Below are positions 45,340-54,678 of a DNA stretch of 64,000 bases, one piece after another. Location: assembly GCA_002973635.1 (NCBI GenBank), contig CP027224.1, positions 4,412,501 through 4,476,500 of the forward strand, written 5' to 3'. The DNA is from Lysinibacillus sp. B2A1 (GTDB lineage: Bacteria; Bacillota; Bacilli; Bacillales_A; Planococcaceae). The notes under the pieces are model-generated. The model made no database searches. It was given only the letters and a program-made list of their open reading frames with translations, and had not been told where the DNA came from. Made by a program: the position numbers and the translations under genes. Within the stretch, counting starts at the first letter, position 1. Every line of letters starts with the position of its first letter.

Positions 45340-46545
45340 TTAAGCATTAACAAAATCCATTTTTTCATCAAATGTATTTTTTAATGTAATGATATTTAAT
45401 AGCTCCATTGCTGTAAGCATATTTTTAGCAATGGCTTCTATAACTGGTACAGTAACTGAATTTCCAAACTGCTTATAAGCCTGAGAATTTGAAACTGGAA
45501 TTACAAAGTTATCAGGATATCCTTGTAAACGCGCACACTCTCTTGGAGTTAATTTTCTAGGATTTTTTCTAGGTCCTTGATCAATAAGAATTTCACTACC
45601 ATCTTTATAATATCGAGCACTTATTGTATTTGTATATACACTATCTTTATTAAATAAAGAAAAGCCAAAACCATTTCCCTTTTTCTTATGCATTTCTTTT
45701 CGTCGTAAATGACCTTCATAGAGTTTATCTGAAATAGTATATTTTTCATCTATAAACTGTTCAAGAATATCCCCCACCCTAGTCTCTATTCCAGATGGCT
45801 GCGGAAACTCAAATGGTACCAGAGTACCACCTCTTTTGTTATCAAATCCAACAATAAAAATTCTTTCTCTATTTTGGGGTACTCCAAAATCTCTTGCAGC
45901 CAAGACTTCAATATGAACTGTGTACTCAAGTTCATGTAAGGTGTTTCTAATTACTTCTATTGTCCTACCTTTATCATGTCCTCTTAATTGTTTAACATTT
46001 TCAAGTAAAAATGCAGCTGGTCTTTTTTCTTTTATTATCCTTGCTATATCAAAAAACAAAGTTCCTCTGGTATCATCAAATCCTTGTTTCAATCCAGCCT
46101 GTGAAAACGGTTGACATGGAAATCCGCCTAAAAGTATATCATGATCAGGTATATCCTTTTCATCAATTAATGTGATATCACCATGAGGTGTCTCACCGTA
46201 ATTAGCTTTATATGTTTTTTGCGCAAACTTATCCCATTCAGATGAAAATACTGTGTATCCCCCAAATTTTTGAAAAGCCAGACGGATACCACCAATACCA
46301 GCAAAAAGATCAATTATTTTAAAATTCGCTTGAGATAACTCAGGATTTGGGAAAGGCGGCTGTTCTGAAAATTCTACTATTTTTTTAAAATATTTTTCTT
46401 CGGGCTCAAGCTCTCCTTTCTCCCAACTTCGTAACATTTTATCTCCATTTACAGGAAAATCGAGTGCATCAGCAAACTCCTTTAATGTCATATCCAGCCG
46501 AATTCTTTTATCTTTAATAAATTTACTATGGTCTACATTAATCAA
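45340..46545 (-). CDS. DNA (cytosine-5) methyltransferase with N-terminal HTH, 401 aa
   Basis: Modification half of the type II R-M system. Residues ~5-65 form an XRE-like HTH (DMTLKEFADALDFPVNGDKM, then LRSWEKGELEP). The Dcm core follows: motif I DLFAGIGGIRLAF, motif IV GGFPCQPFSQAG with catalytic Cys, motif VI LLENVKQL, motif VIII QNRERIFIVGF, motif IX RKLTPRECARLQGYPD, motif X QFGNSVTVPV. HTH-fused m5C enzymes such as M.SsoII/M.EcoRII-like and M.ScrFIA repress their own gene, which would replace a C-protein. The family fit to CCNGG/CCWGG agrees with the BcnI/MvaI-like nuclease. A free-standing XRE gene also exists at 48597. Confidence 0.93.
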   Translation of the reverse strand: MINVDHSKFIKDKRIRLDMTLKEFADALDFPVNGDKMLRSWEKGELEPEEKYFKKIVEFSEQPPFPNPELSQANFKIIDLFAGIGGIRLAFQKFGGYTVFSSEWDKFAQKTYKANYGETPHGDITLIDEKDIPDHDILLGGFPCQPFSQAGLKQGFDDTRGTLFFDIARIIKEKRPAAFLLENVKQLRGHDKGRTIEVIRNTLHELEYTVHIEVLAARDFGVPQNRERIFIVGFDNKRGGTLVPFEFPQPSGIETRVGDILEQFIDEKYTISDKLYEGHLRRKEMHKKKGNGFGFSLFNKDSVYTNTISARYYKDGSEILIDQGPRKNPRKLTPRECARLQGYPDNFVIPVSNSQAYKQFGNSVTVPVIEAIAKNMLTAMELLNIITLKNTFDEKMDFVNA

Positions 46546-46605
46546 AATACTACCTCCTACTAAAAGCTCATTTTAACATATATTAAAGGATAGTAGCATA
46601 AATTC

Positions 46606-47019
46606 TTATCTTATAAATTCGCTCCAATTTTTCCCTGTAATAGATGTTGGAACAATAAAGAATTTGGTGCTTTCTAACTTTAATAATAAGAAGGAACAAG
46701 AGTCTTCACTAGTCTCTACCAAATAATGAATTCCTTTATCATAGATATTGTTATCCCATTCAAAAATATACTGTTGACTCAAGGGAATACTGAATTCTTT
46801 AAGAAGAAATTGTTTCATTATAAACAAAGAGTCACCTTTTTCTTTAGTATTGATTTCTTCATTTAAAGTAACTAAAAAAGCAAATTGATAATTTTCATAA
46901 ATTAGATGTGAGAAAGATGTAGCTTCTTTAACATAAAAATTATTTTCTTTTAAATAATTATTAAATCCGTTAGGTGTGGGATAAAGTAATTTTGCTTTCT
47001 TAATTTCTATACCATACAA
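46606..47019 (-). CDS. Hypothetical protein, 137 aa
   Basis: Unrecognised soluble alpha/beta-looking protein with many aromatic residues. TTG start at 47019 behind GGGTGA. It lies directly upstream of the methyltransferase gene on the same strand with 60 bases between, so the two may share an mRNA. No catalytic motif is visible. Confidence 0.6.
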   Translation of the reverse strand: MYGIEIKKAKLLYPTPNGFNNYLKENNFYVKEATSFSHLIYENYQFAFLVTLNEEINTKEKGDSLFIMKQFLLKEFSIPLSQQYIFEWDNNIYDKGIHYLVETSEDSCSFLLLKLESTKFFIVPTSITGKNWSEFIR

Positions 47020-47554
47020 ATTATTTCACCCGCCTATCTTAGAGAAATATCATGTCCATTATATAATAAATTTCTAAGGAAAATTAATAATTAGATCGAA
47101 ATAGATTTTAATTTTAAAATGTCATTTATGAATTGAACTATAAAAAACAAACCGAAACCAAAATAAATATTTTAATCTATCCCAAAATAATTCATTGCAA
47201 CCTCTATTGATTTAGAATTTTTCTATGAATTAAATAAAACGTCTTCCTTATCACACTGCCCCCCTATTTATTTTCAAATAAAAACCTCACTTCATTGAAG
47301 TAAGGTTTTTTATATTTCATTATAATAATATAGATTTAAATTTTTGTGAAAAACAGTTCCTAATATTAATAAAAGCTAAAATAGTGCCTTAAAAAAGGCA
47401 AATAAATCTTTAATTTAACATTTAAATTAGGTATATCAATTTTCAAGGTTCATGCTTGCCTCTCCAATTAAAGTTAATATATTGGTCAAAACCAAAACTT
47501 AGTAGTTGTGTTTTGTTAGTCTAACAACAGCCAATTCCATTTAAAATGGTCATA
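47020..47554. other. Intergenic, bidirectional terminator at 47281-47309
   Basis: AAAACCTCACTTC / GAAGTAAGGTTTT hairpin followed by U-runs in both directions; likely terminator of the 222-aa gene. Nothing else recognisable. Confidence 0.75.
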
Positions 47555-48223
47555 TTACATGTTTCCCAAAATTTTCTGTGCTTGCTGATAATATACAGAT
47601 CCCTCAGTTAAAGATTCAAATATTTTAACTGCTTCTTCGTAATTACCATCATTCCACAAAATAACTGCCTTATTATAAATTAAATAATCTTCTGCATCTT
47701 TAATCAATTTTTGCGCTTTTTTATATTGTCCTGAATCTTTTGATATTTTTTTTGCCACTTCAAAAGCTTCTTCTATTTTATCTTCATTCCATAATTCTAC
47801 CGCCCTATTATAAAGCAAATGGTCATCTGCATCTTTAATTAGTTTTTGCGCTTTTTTATATTGTCTCGAGTTTTCTGGTATTTTTTTTGCAACTTTAAAT
47901 GCTTCCTCTATTTCACCTTCGTTCCATAGTTTAACTGCTTCATTATATGTATCAACATCTTTATTTAAATAAATGTAACCTCCTATTGGGAAACTAAGTA
48001 CTATCAATATCACTAAAATCCCACCAAAAAAACTTAAAATCTTTGAACCGTTAGTAGTTTTTTTATGACGTTCCATTTCATTTGTTTTAATATTTGTTAA
48101 TGGATCATCCTTCTCATTATAATATCTTTTTCTAACAGCCATATCTTTGAAACTTAGCTTACACTTTTCACAATATTTATTTTCCTCGGGATTCGGATGT
48201 TTACAAAGCCTACAAATTTTCAT
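47555..48223 (-). CDS. Zinc-ribbon, single-TM protein with three TPR-like repeats, 222 aa
   Basis: Residues 1-25 hold a zinc ribbon (C4-x2-C7 ... C18-x2-C21), about 65-85 a transmembrane helix (FFGGILVILIVLSFPIGGYIY). The rest is three ~42-aa repeats, each with a YN.AV.LWN...(I)EEA core and the first two ending QYKKAQKLIKDA. The repeats are strikingly alike, indicating recent internal duplication. This is the general build of small stress- or surface-sensing proteins of Bacillota; no enzyme motif. Its place among R-M genes gives no clear clue. Confidence 0.7.
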   Translation of the reverse strand: MKICRLCKHPNPEENKYCEKCKLSFKDMAVRKRYYNEKDDPLTNIKTNEMERHKKTTNGSKILSFFGGILVILIVLSFPIGGYIYLNKDVDTYNEAVKLWNEGEIEEAFKVAKKIPENSRQYKKAQKLIKDADDHLLYNRAVELWNEDKIEEAFEVAKKISKDSGQYKKAQKLIKDAEDYLIYNKAVILWNDGNYEEAVKIFESLTEGSVYYQQAQKILGNM

Positions 48224-48596
48224 AAAAACACCTCACACATTATATCCTTCAATTATAGAAACAAAACCTTTGATTCTCATTAAAGAATTATCATACTTAA
48301 ATTAACACTTTACTCCAACAATCGAATATTTAATATAAATACATTTATTTGTATATACAAAAACATTGCTTTTTTGAGAATTTTAAATATTGAATTGCAA
48401 TTGTTCCATTTACCTAGCTGCCAATAAAACAAACAACTCTCCAATTTTTCTTCTATAAAACTTCTACTATTTTCTCTGTCAGTAATCTAATTATACACAA
48501 TATATATAAATAGTATACATTATCATTAAATAAATATTAATAGTATATAGAATTAATTAAACCATCCTACTAGGGTTATCTTAGAGGAGGGATTGA
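48224..48596. other. Divergent regulatory gap with repeated TAATAGTATAT boxes
   Basis: Very AT-rich. AAATAGTATACATTA (about 48508) and TTAATAGTATATAGA (about 48538) are similar boxes ahead of the XRE gene and could be its operators. No ORF. Confidence 0.4.
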
Positions 48597-48938
48597 ATGG
48601 ATAGTTTAGTTAAGTCTGTCGGATTACAAATTCGTATATTAAGAAAAAGTAAGAAATTTAGTCAAGAAGAGCTTGCTTTTAAAGCCAATGTTCACCCAAC
48701 GTATATTGGTCAAATTGAACGTGGAGAAAAAAACTTAACTATCTCTAGCCTTCATCAAATTACTAATGCATTAGATATTAATCTTGCAGATTTTTTTACA
48801 TTTACTCAAACAAATTATGATTCTACAGAAAAATTTCCTTATCAATTGATCATTGAAATATTACAAGAAATAAATATAAATGAACAAAAACAGTTATTTG
48901 ATATTCTAAAACAACTTATTGATTGGAAAAAAAATTAA
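48597..48938 (+). CDS. XRE-family HTH regulator, 113 aa
   Basis: N-terminal lambda-repressor-like HTH (about residues 8-65: QIRILRKSKKFSQEELAFKA, VHPTYIGQIERGEKNLTIS), then a short helical tail for dimerisation. GAGGAGGG precedes ATG 48597. It resembles controller proteins of R-M systems or immunity repressors of integrative elements in size and fold. It faces the replication-module genes; which promoter it controls cannot be said. AT-rich boxes ahead of it may be its own operators. Confidence 0.85.
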   Translation: MDSLVKSVGLQIRILRKSKKFSQEELAFKANVHPTYIGQIERGEKNLTISSLHQITNALDINLADFFTFTQTNYDSTEKFPYQLIIEILQEININEQKQLFDILKQLIDWKKN

Positions 48939-49002
48939 GAAACTCTATGTTATATGTTAATAGATCTTCCAGACTAAAAAACCAAAAATTCCGATAAATT
49001 GT

Positions 49003-49157
49003 AAAGAGGCTGGGACAAAACTCGATTATATTGAAAAACAACAAAAATGGATATTAGCTTTTTCACTTCACGAAGTTAAATATGCCTTCCTAAATCAATA
49101 AAATGTTAGACCGATTGTATCTTGGTCTAACATTTTTTCTTTTTGTCCCAGCCTCTT
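49003..49157. repeat. ~155-bp palindromic element with GAGGCTGGGACAAAA ends
   Basis: Ends AAAGAGGCTGGGACAAAA and TTTTGTCCCAGCCTCTT are inverted repeats. Inside lies a second hairpin (AATGTTAGACC / GGTCTAACATT, 49102-49134) followed by TTTTTTCTTTTTG, a good plus-strand terminator. Elements with this end sequence are widespread in Firmicutes intergenic regions. Confidence 0.75.
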
Positions 49158-49644
49158 CATTTTTGCTTATATCGTATGATTTTTCGAAAAAAGTCTTCAT
49201 CATTATTGATTCTTACTTCTAATCCGACTAACACTACGTTTTTTTCTATATGATGATGAGTCAAATTCCCGTTGACACTCATGCATCATACAAGAGGGCT
49301 TTTTTAAGCCCCTGAAAATCCTTTAACAGGAATGTGCCTCTAGTTATATTTCAGAGTGTAATTACTTTTATCCATAAAACGCTTCTAAACTATCTTGAAT
49401 TTTAATGACAATCCATTAAACCCTTTATTTGTATAATGTTTACTATAAAACAGATTGCATCATCAATCCAATAAAACAGCAAAATCTCATCTATCCGAAG
49501 AATTAGATACATATCGTCCTATGATATACCCTAATTACTATTCTGTGTATTTTAAAATAAATTGCCCATTAATCATTAGTCTAATCACCTAAATCCTATT
49601 TTTTATAGTAAGATCTCTTTTTTAAAATATATATTATTAACTTG

Positions 49645-49688
49645 AATAAGCCATAGTAACTTTTGAGGTAAAGTTACTATGGCTTATT
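49645..49688 (+). terminator. Perfect 19-bp hairpin upstream of radC-like gene
   Basis: AATAAGCCATAGTAACTTT / AAAGTTACTATGGCTTATT, 6-base loop, then TATTTTAC. It lies 30 bases before the RadC-like start, so it could be an attenuator or the binding site of a regulator as well as a terminator. Confidence 0.5.
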
Positions 49689-49718
49689 TATTTTACAATT
49701 ATTAGGAGTTGATATCTA

Positions 49719-50174
49719 ATGTCTAAATCAGTATCTGCAAAGCGGGTAAGCATTGTGCAAATCAAATTAGTACGTGAAAAAACTATGCTTTATAAAGATC
49801 GTAAAATTCGTTCACCTCATTCAGCATATGAATTATTGCGTGATTTTTTAGGTGACGTTGATCGTGAACATTTCATTGTAATGTGCTTAGATACTAAAAA
49901 TCAGCCAACATGCATTCAAACAGTTCATATCGGAAGCTTAAACTCTAGCATCGTTCACCCACGAGAAGTTTTGAAGTCCGCATTATTAAGTAATTCTGCT
50001 TCAATAATTGTTGCACACAATCACCCAAGCAATATTTGTGATCCCAGTCCAGAAGACATATCTGTAACTGAACGCTTAAAGAAAGCTTGTGAAATTGTCG
50101 GTGTAGAGTTACTAGACCATTTAATTATATGTTCCGATTCTTTTAAATCTTTAAAAGAATCAGGTTATATTTAG
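49719..50174 (+). CDS. RadC-like JAB/MPN-domain protein, 151 aa
   Basis: JAB1/MPN metalloprotease fold of the RadC family: VAHNHPSNICDPSPEDI carries H100-x-H102 and D113, the zinc ligands, with S110-P-x-x-D. Full-length RadC has an extra N-terminal HhH region (about 220 aa); this short form lacks it and is the version usual on mobile elements and near defence genes. Its role (anti-restriction, DNA processing or peptidase) is unknown. AGGAG precedes ATG 49719. The next gene downstream is a 25-residue hydrophobic peptide. Confidence 0.88.
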   Translation: MSKSVSAKRVSIVQIKLVREKTMLYKDRKIRSPHSAYELLRDFLGDVDREHFIVMCLDTKNQPTCIQTVHIGSLNSSIVHPREVLKSALLSNSASIIVAHNHPSNICDPSPEDISVTERLKKACEIVGVELLDHLIICSDSFKSLKESGYI

Positions 50175-50334
50175 ATTGATAGGAGAATAGATCAATAATA
50201 AAAATATATCTGGTTATAAACTATCCCCAATTGGAATTATGCGAATTCACACCTTCAACAAAATCAAAAAGAGAATAAATAATACTAAACTGAAAAAATT
50301 TCACAGGAAATAAATAGAACAAAGGAGAATGTAA

Positions 50335-50412
50335 ATGTTGAAAAAACTCATTATTCCAATAGTTATTGCTGTTGCAACAGAATTACTAAAAGGTAATCAG
50401 CAAAAACGTTAA
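50335..50412 (+). CDS. Hydrophobic 25-residue peptide
   Basis: Opens M-L-K-K-L-I-I-P-I-V-I-A-V-A and ends in a polar K-G-N-Q-Q-K-R tail: a single short membrane helix with a basic end. AAAGGAG sits six bases before ATG 50335, and a terminator (50450-50476) follows its stop by 38 bases, so it has the parts of a true gene. Size and build match type I toxin or small membrane peptides; an antisense RNA was not identified. Confidence 0.5.
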   Translation: MLKKLIIPIVIAVATELLKGNQQKR

Positions 50413-50449
50413 GATTATGGTTAAAATAAGTGACAATTAAGAAACGTTT

Positions 50450-50476
50450 ATAGGGGCTTTAAATTAAAGCCTCTAT
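50450..50476 (+). terminator. Terminator after small peptide gene
   Basis: TAGGGGCTTTAA / TTAAAGCCTCTA hairpin followed by TTTATTTTTTA. Confidence 0.8.
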
Positions 50477-50538
50477 TTATTTTTTATAGGTAGATTTAAT
50501 GCTCAACGCTGATTAGAAAAATCCTAAATGCTACAATA

Positions 50539-51969
50539 TTATTCGATATTCCTCATATTTTTATAAATGCCTACATAATTATCTAACTTCACTGATTTTC
50601 TCTTACGCTCCTTACTGGTATCATTTGTATTTTCTTCTAAAATATCCGAGGGTTTTTCGAAATTCTTTTGCTCTTTATTAAATTCATTTACAAAAATCCC
50701 CTTATAAGGGTCTATACCAGCCAATTTTTCCAATACTATATATTCATTTTTATATTGATCTTTATCATTCTTATTACTTTCATAATTTTGGATTAGATAT
50801 TTTGTAAGACTTTCTTTAACTCTAGAAAAAATAATATTATAGATGTCGTTTATATTAACATCAACTGCTGATAATATAAAATTATATCTATTTTTCATAA
50901 GGTAATATTTTATACCCAATCCCTTAAATTTACTAATATTACTAATATGAAGATATATATTATTTTTAATACTTTGATTCATTCTCTTAAATACTTCTAA
51001 CCTATTTTTATTTCCATTAATTACATTTTTATAATAATATCTTTCTAATAAATTAAAATCAAATAATGAAGAATATTTATTAAATGCATACAAATTCAAT
51101 GAAAAATTTATACCTTTCAAATTTTGCAAATCTAGTATTGACAAAATATCATTTGATTCTTTACTCAATTCACTACCCTTACTTGATATTAACAATACAT
51201 CAACAATTTTAAAAAAAATAGTGTATTGAGATCTGTAATTAATTACAATTTTTCTTATATCTGTTAAGGATTTATTTTTAATGCTAAAGAAAAAGTCCTT
51301 TTTACTTCTTTCAAAATTTAAATAACTTCTGTTTTTTTTACCTATCGTTTTATAAATTAAATTTAAATTAAATATATTTATTAATTTAGAGAATTTCCAC
51401 GAAATTTTAACAGCATTTTTTTCTATATCATCTAGATTTTCATAATAGCTCTCTTTATCACAAGCGCTGTTTTTAACTAATAGAGTCTCGTCCAATATAG
51501 AAATGTTTTTTTTTAGTTTTTTTTGTTTTAAATAATATGGTTTTTTTAACTCATTTACTTGATCTAATACTTCTATTGAATCTAATAATAAATCTAAAAT
51601 CACATCGTTTATTAGATATTTTATACCCTCACTTTTTTTATAATCTTCCCCTAAAATTAATTCTAAACTACGGTCAATATTTTCATTTAAAATATCCAAG
51701 CTAACTTTAGTTTGATCATTTGAAATATCCCATTTAAAATCATTAATATCTATTTTTAACATTTCCTTTATTTCTTCAATTGTATAATTGCTAATTTCAC
51801 TTTCACTTTTACTTTCTTCGAAATCTAAATAACCCATATTAGGCATCATTACGCTTTCGATATTCTTTATAAATATAATATTATTATAATTATATTTATA
51901 GTTACCTCTTTTCAGAAATTTCCTATTACATATTTTCTTTTTAATATATGCTTTTTTTCTAGTTTTCAT
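50539..51969 (-). CDS. Hypothetical protein, 476 aa, Asn/Lys/Ile-rich
   Basis: No family recognised. The sequence is extremely AT-rich, giving long Ile/Asn/Lys/Tyr stretches. The N-terminal 35 residues are very basic (KTRKKAYIKKKICNRKFLKR), the middle is helical, and the C-terminal ~50 are acidic then basic (EENTNDTSKERKRKSVKL). No signal peptide. It stands alone on the minus strand between the RadC-like unit and the replication genes; composition suggests a distant origin. A DNA-binding or toxin-like role is possible but unsupported. Confidence 0.6.
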   Translation of the reverse strand: MKTRKKAYIKKKICNRKFLKRGNYKYNYNNIIFIKNIESVMMPNMGYLDFEESKSESEISNYTIEEIKEMLKIDINDFKWDISNDQTKVSLDILNENIDRSLELILGEDYKKSEGIKYLINDVILDLLLDSIEVLDQVNELKKPYYLKQKKLKKNISILDETLLVKNSACDKESYYENLDDIEKNAVKISWKFSKLINIFNLNLIYKTIGKKNRSYLNFERSKKDFFFSIKNKSLTDIRKIVINYRSQYTIFFKIVDVLLISSKGSELSKESNDILSILDLQNLKGINFSLNLYAFNKYSSLFDFNLLERYYYKNVINGNKNRLEVFKRMNQSIKNNIYLHISNISKFKGLGIKYYLMKNRYNFILSAVDVNINDIYNIIFSRVKESLTKYLIQNYESNKNDKDQYKNEYIVLEKLAGIDPYKGIFVNEFNKEQKNFEKPSDILEENTNDTSKERKRKSVKLDNYVGIYKNMRNIE

Positions 51970-52253
51970 TTAATTCCCTCATTTCTATTTGTTCCATAAA
52001 ATAATGAATTTTATTTAATTTATAAGAAAAGTAAATCTAAAATCGGGGTTTTTTTATCTATTAATAAAAAAACATAGAATTTTTGGAACAAACATCTTAG
52101 TTCACTTTAATTTACAAATCATTTGAAATATCAAGAGCAACAGAATCTATCACACACTTTATTATTTCGATATAGTTATATTCCTATTTATTAAATTTCC
52201 CTTTACTATACTTATAAACGCGCGTTTGAAAAATTTTTTAGGAGAGTGTTATT

Positions 52254-52817
52254 TTGAAAAATAAAAGGGAAAAAAAATTACAGAAAAAATTCGCAAAAAT
52301 TATTGATTTAGCTGAGAAACAAGAAATTAATCAATGTACCATTGATATCAAGGGTAATTTTTCGCACCTTAGGGGTTTAGGTCATGCTCAACTGACCCTC
52401 CCAACTTGTATTTATGTATCTAATTTAGGAGATTCTCAATCTATTTCAGGTCATATTTTGAATCAACCATTAGACTTGATTAATAAATCGATTGATCCAA
52501 ACATTCATTTAGGAATCGACTTAAGTGAAAAAAGTTGTATAGAGTTAATTGCTTTTATAAATAAGAAAATTCACTCTTCAAAACATAAAGAATCTCCTTC
52601 AAGCCTTTTATATTTTGAAATTGAATTTTATTCATTTCTTTTTATTACAATAAATGGAATGGGTAATTTTAAGCCCATTACTATGTTACACAATACAAAT
52701 TCACTAGAAGTTTTACATTATCAACGAGGATTATTATTAAAATTAGTTCCTATTGAGGTTGAGGAAAAACTGAAATCCTATTTCTATCCAGAAGACGAAC
52801 AGGAGGTGGAACACTAA
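52254..52817 (+). CDS. Hypothetical protein, 187 aa, before primase
   Basis: First gene of the replication-integration unit. Basic N-terminus (KNKREKKLQKKFAKII), then a mixed alpha/beta body; no domain recognised. TTG start behind TAGGAGAG. It ends directly against the ATG of the primase-helicase gene (52818), so translation is coupled, and it may be the primase-polymerase-side partner or a replication initiator. 51970-52253 upstream holds only AT-rich sequence with the presumed promoter. Confidence 0.65.
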   Translation: MKNKREKKLQKKFAKIIDLAEKQEINQCTIDIKGNFSHLRGLGHAQLTLPTCIYVSNLGDSQSISGHILNQPLDLINKSIDPNIHLGIDLSEKSCIELIAFINKKIHSSKHKESPSSLLYFEIEFYSFLFITINGMGNFKPITMLHNTNSLEVLHYQRGLLLKLVPIEVEEKLKSYFYPEDEQEVEH

Positions 52818-54341
52818 ATGAAAAAAAAGAACAAATCAAATAAAGTATTGTTTTCAAAGATATTATTTGAAATTCCACCTATTGTTAATATACCTTTGTA
52901 TAATTTTGATCCAGAAATATTTGAAGAATCTCCTTCAAATATTTCTGATTTCGTAAACTATAAATTCGAAAATTCAATCAAAGATAAGGAAAACCATCAT
53001 TCTACTTCAGGTATTGAAGGTCAAAGAATAAAAAGAACTTCATCTACAGCAAATAAAATGTCTGCTAAATCCATAACTAACTCAGACTTAGCAAATATTT
53101 TAACAACAAATTACAATTTTAGAATACACCAAGAAATATTATATATTTGGAGTAAAACTAATTCGCATTATATTCCATTCGAAAAAATTGCTGATAAATT
53201 TATCAGGCAAAATATCCCCCATGACTTTAAAGGGAAAATCACTAAAAATAGTATAAATGAAATTGTCGAATGGATTAAATCTTTTCCTAATTTGGAAATT
53301 GACGATTCTGTAAATAAAGTTAATCAGAATTATGTATCCTTTAAAAACTGTATCTTTGATTTCAATAATAATATTACTTTAGAACATACCCCAATACAAT
53401 TTATGACATCAAAGATTAACGCTAGTCTATTTAAGGGCTCTAAATATGGTACTTATTTTGAAAAGTTTTTAAATGATATTACTAACGGTGATAGGAGTAT
53501 ATATTATAGAATTCAAGAACTTTTTGGCTATATCATTTCAGAAATAAGAAATGTTAAATATATACCTATATTATACGGACCAAAAGATACTGGTAAATCA
53601 ATTATTTTAAAAGTACTAGAATTTCTAGTAGGAAAAAATTATGTCTCCAATCTAAGCTTTGATCAATTAAGTAAGCCTGACTATTTATCGAATATGGTGG
53701 GCAAAAGACTAAATAGTTGTGGAGAAACGTCAGAGCTTACCTTAAGCCGATTGGATATTTTAAAAAAATTAAGTGGCGGCGATAGAGTAACAATTAGGGC
53801 TTTATATAGTCAACCGTTCGACTTTGTTAACACTGCTGTTCTTTTATTCGCTGGGAATAATTTGCCTTATATAAAAAATCATTATGAAGCAAGAGCATTT
53901 ATTGATAGATTAATAATAATTCCTTTTTTAAACCAGATCCCTAAAAATAATCAAGATAAGGATTTATATGAGAAGTTAATTTCTGAGATTGATTATATTG
54001 CGCAATGGGCAATTGTTGGTTTACAAAGATGGCAACAAAATAATTTTCAATTTACTGAAACTAAATTTCACAAAGAAATATTGGAAAGATACTATCCGGA
54101 CAAAAATAGCGTATTAGAATTTATTGAAGATGAATGTATTATCAACTCTAATTTCAGGATCCACAAATATAAATTAGAAAATGCTTATCATCACTACTGC
54201 TCGATTAATAAAAAACAACGTGTTTCCAAAAAAGAGTTTAATGAGACTTTAATTAAACAAGCATTCACTCCTAGCAAATTTAGAATTAATGATGAAAATC
54301 GTCATGGTTACTATGGGATAAATCTAAAAGATGAATATTAA
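52818..54341 (+). CDS. D5-type primase-associated SF3 helicase, 507 aa
   Basis: Replication helicase of the phage/plasmid P4 alpha-D5 family. Walker A LYGPKDTGKSIILK (about 252-265), then DYLSNMVGKRLNSCGET with the Walker B-like region, then the SF3 sensor-like VLLFAGNNLPYI and the conserved ARAFIDRLIIIPF. The N-terminal ~200 residues carry a D5_N-like segment; no separate primase motif is obvious. It would allow the excised island to replicate. Ends 15 bases before the excisionase gene, forming one unit hypothetical-helicase-xis-int. Confidence 0.88.
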   Translation: MKKKNKSNKVLFSKILFEIPPIVNIPLYNFDPEIFEESPSNISDFVNYKFENSIKDKENHHSTSGIEGQRIKRTSSTANKMSAKSITNSDLANILTTNYNFRIHQEILYIWSKTNSHYIPFEKIADKFIRQNIPHDFKGKITKNSINEIVEWIKSFPNLEIDDSVNKVNQNYVSFKNCIFDFNNNITLEHTPIQFMTSKINASLFKGSKYGTYFEKFLNDITNGDRSIYYRIQELFGYIISEIRNVKYIPILYGPKDTGKSIILKVLEFLVGKNYVSNLSFDQLSKPDYLSNMVGKRLNSCGETSELTLSRLDILKKLSGGDRVTIRALYSQPFDFVNTAVLLFAGNNLPYIKNHYEARAFIDRLIIIPFLNQIPKNNQDKDLYEKLISEIDYIAQWAIVGLQRWQQNNFQFTETKFHKEILERYYPDKNSVLEFIEDECIINSNFRIHKYKLENAYHHYCSINKKQRVSKKEFNETLIKQAFTPSKFRINDENRHGYYGINLKDEY

Positions 54342-54356
54342 AAGGGGATAAAAACT

Positions 54357-54572
54357 ATGCATAATCAAGCAAATGAATATATTTCAAGTTCTTTAATCAA
54401 TATCTCGACAAAAAAATGGTTGAATATTTCTGAGGCAGCTAAATACGCGGGTGTCTCATACAATACCTTCATGAAGTTTCGAACTATGGGCTTAAAGATT
54501 TGCGAGATTGATGGTATTAAACGTGTATCCCGCAAGGAAATCGATCGCTTTTTAGAAAATCACAGCTTCTAA
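54357..54572 (+). CDS. xis: Excisionase/AlpA-like HTH protein, 71 aa
   Basis: HTH_17 (MerR-like) fold: WLNISEAAKYAGVSYNTFMK then RVSRKEIDRFLENH. Placed between the helicase and the integrase, the standard position for the recombination directionality factor. AAGGGG lies before ATG 54357. Expected to bend DNA at the island end and favour excision. Confidence 0.8.
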   Translation: MHNQANEYISSSLINISTKKWLNISEAAKYAGVSYNTFMKFRTMGLKICEIDGIKRVSRKEIDRFLENHSF

Positions 54573-54678
54573 AAACCATTAGAGGGGAATATCGCCAAAT
54601 AAGATTATATATTATTACTTAGAGGTGTATTCCTCTCCTTTTATATCTTGCCCCCGCAATTATATAGGAGGTATTTAT

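Larger units (their letters stand above)
48939..49718. other. 780-bp non-coding stretch with repeat and strong hairpins
   Basis: Contains the GAGGCTGGGACAAAA inverted-repeat element (49003-49157) and a perfect 19-bp hairpin (49645-49688), listed separately; no ORF worth calling. Confidence 0.6.
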
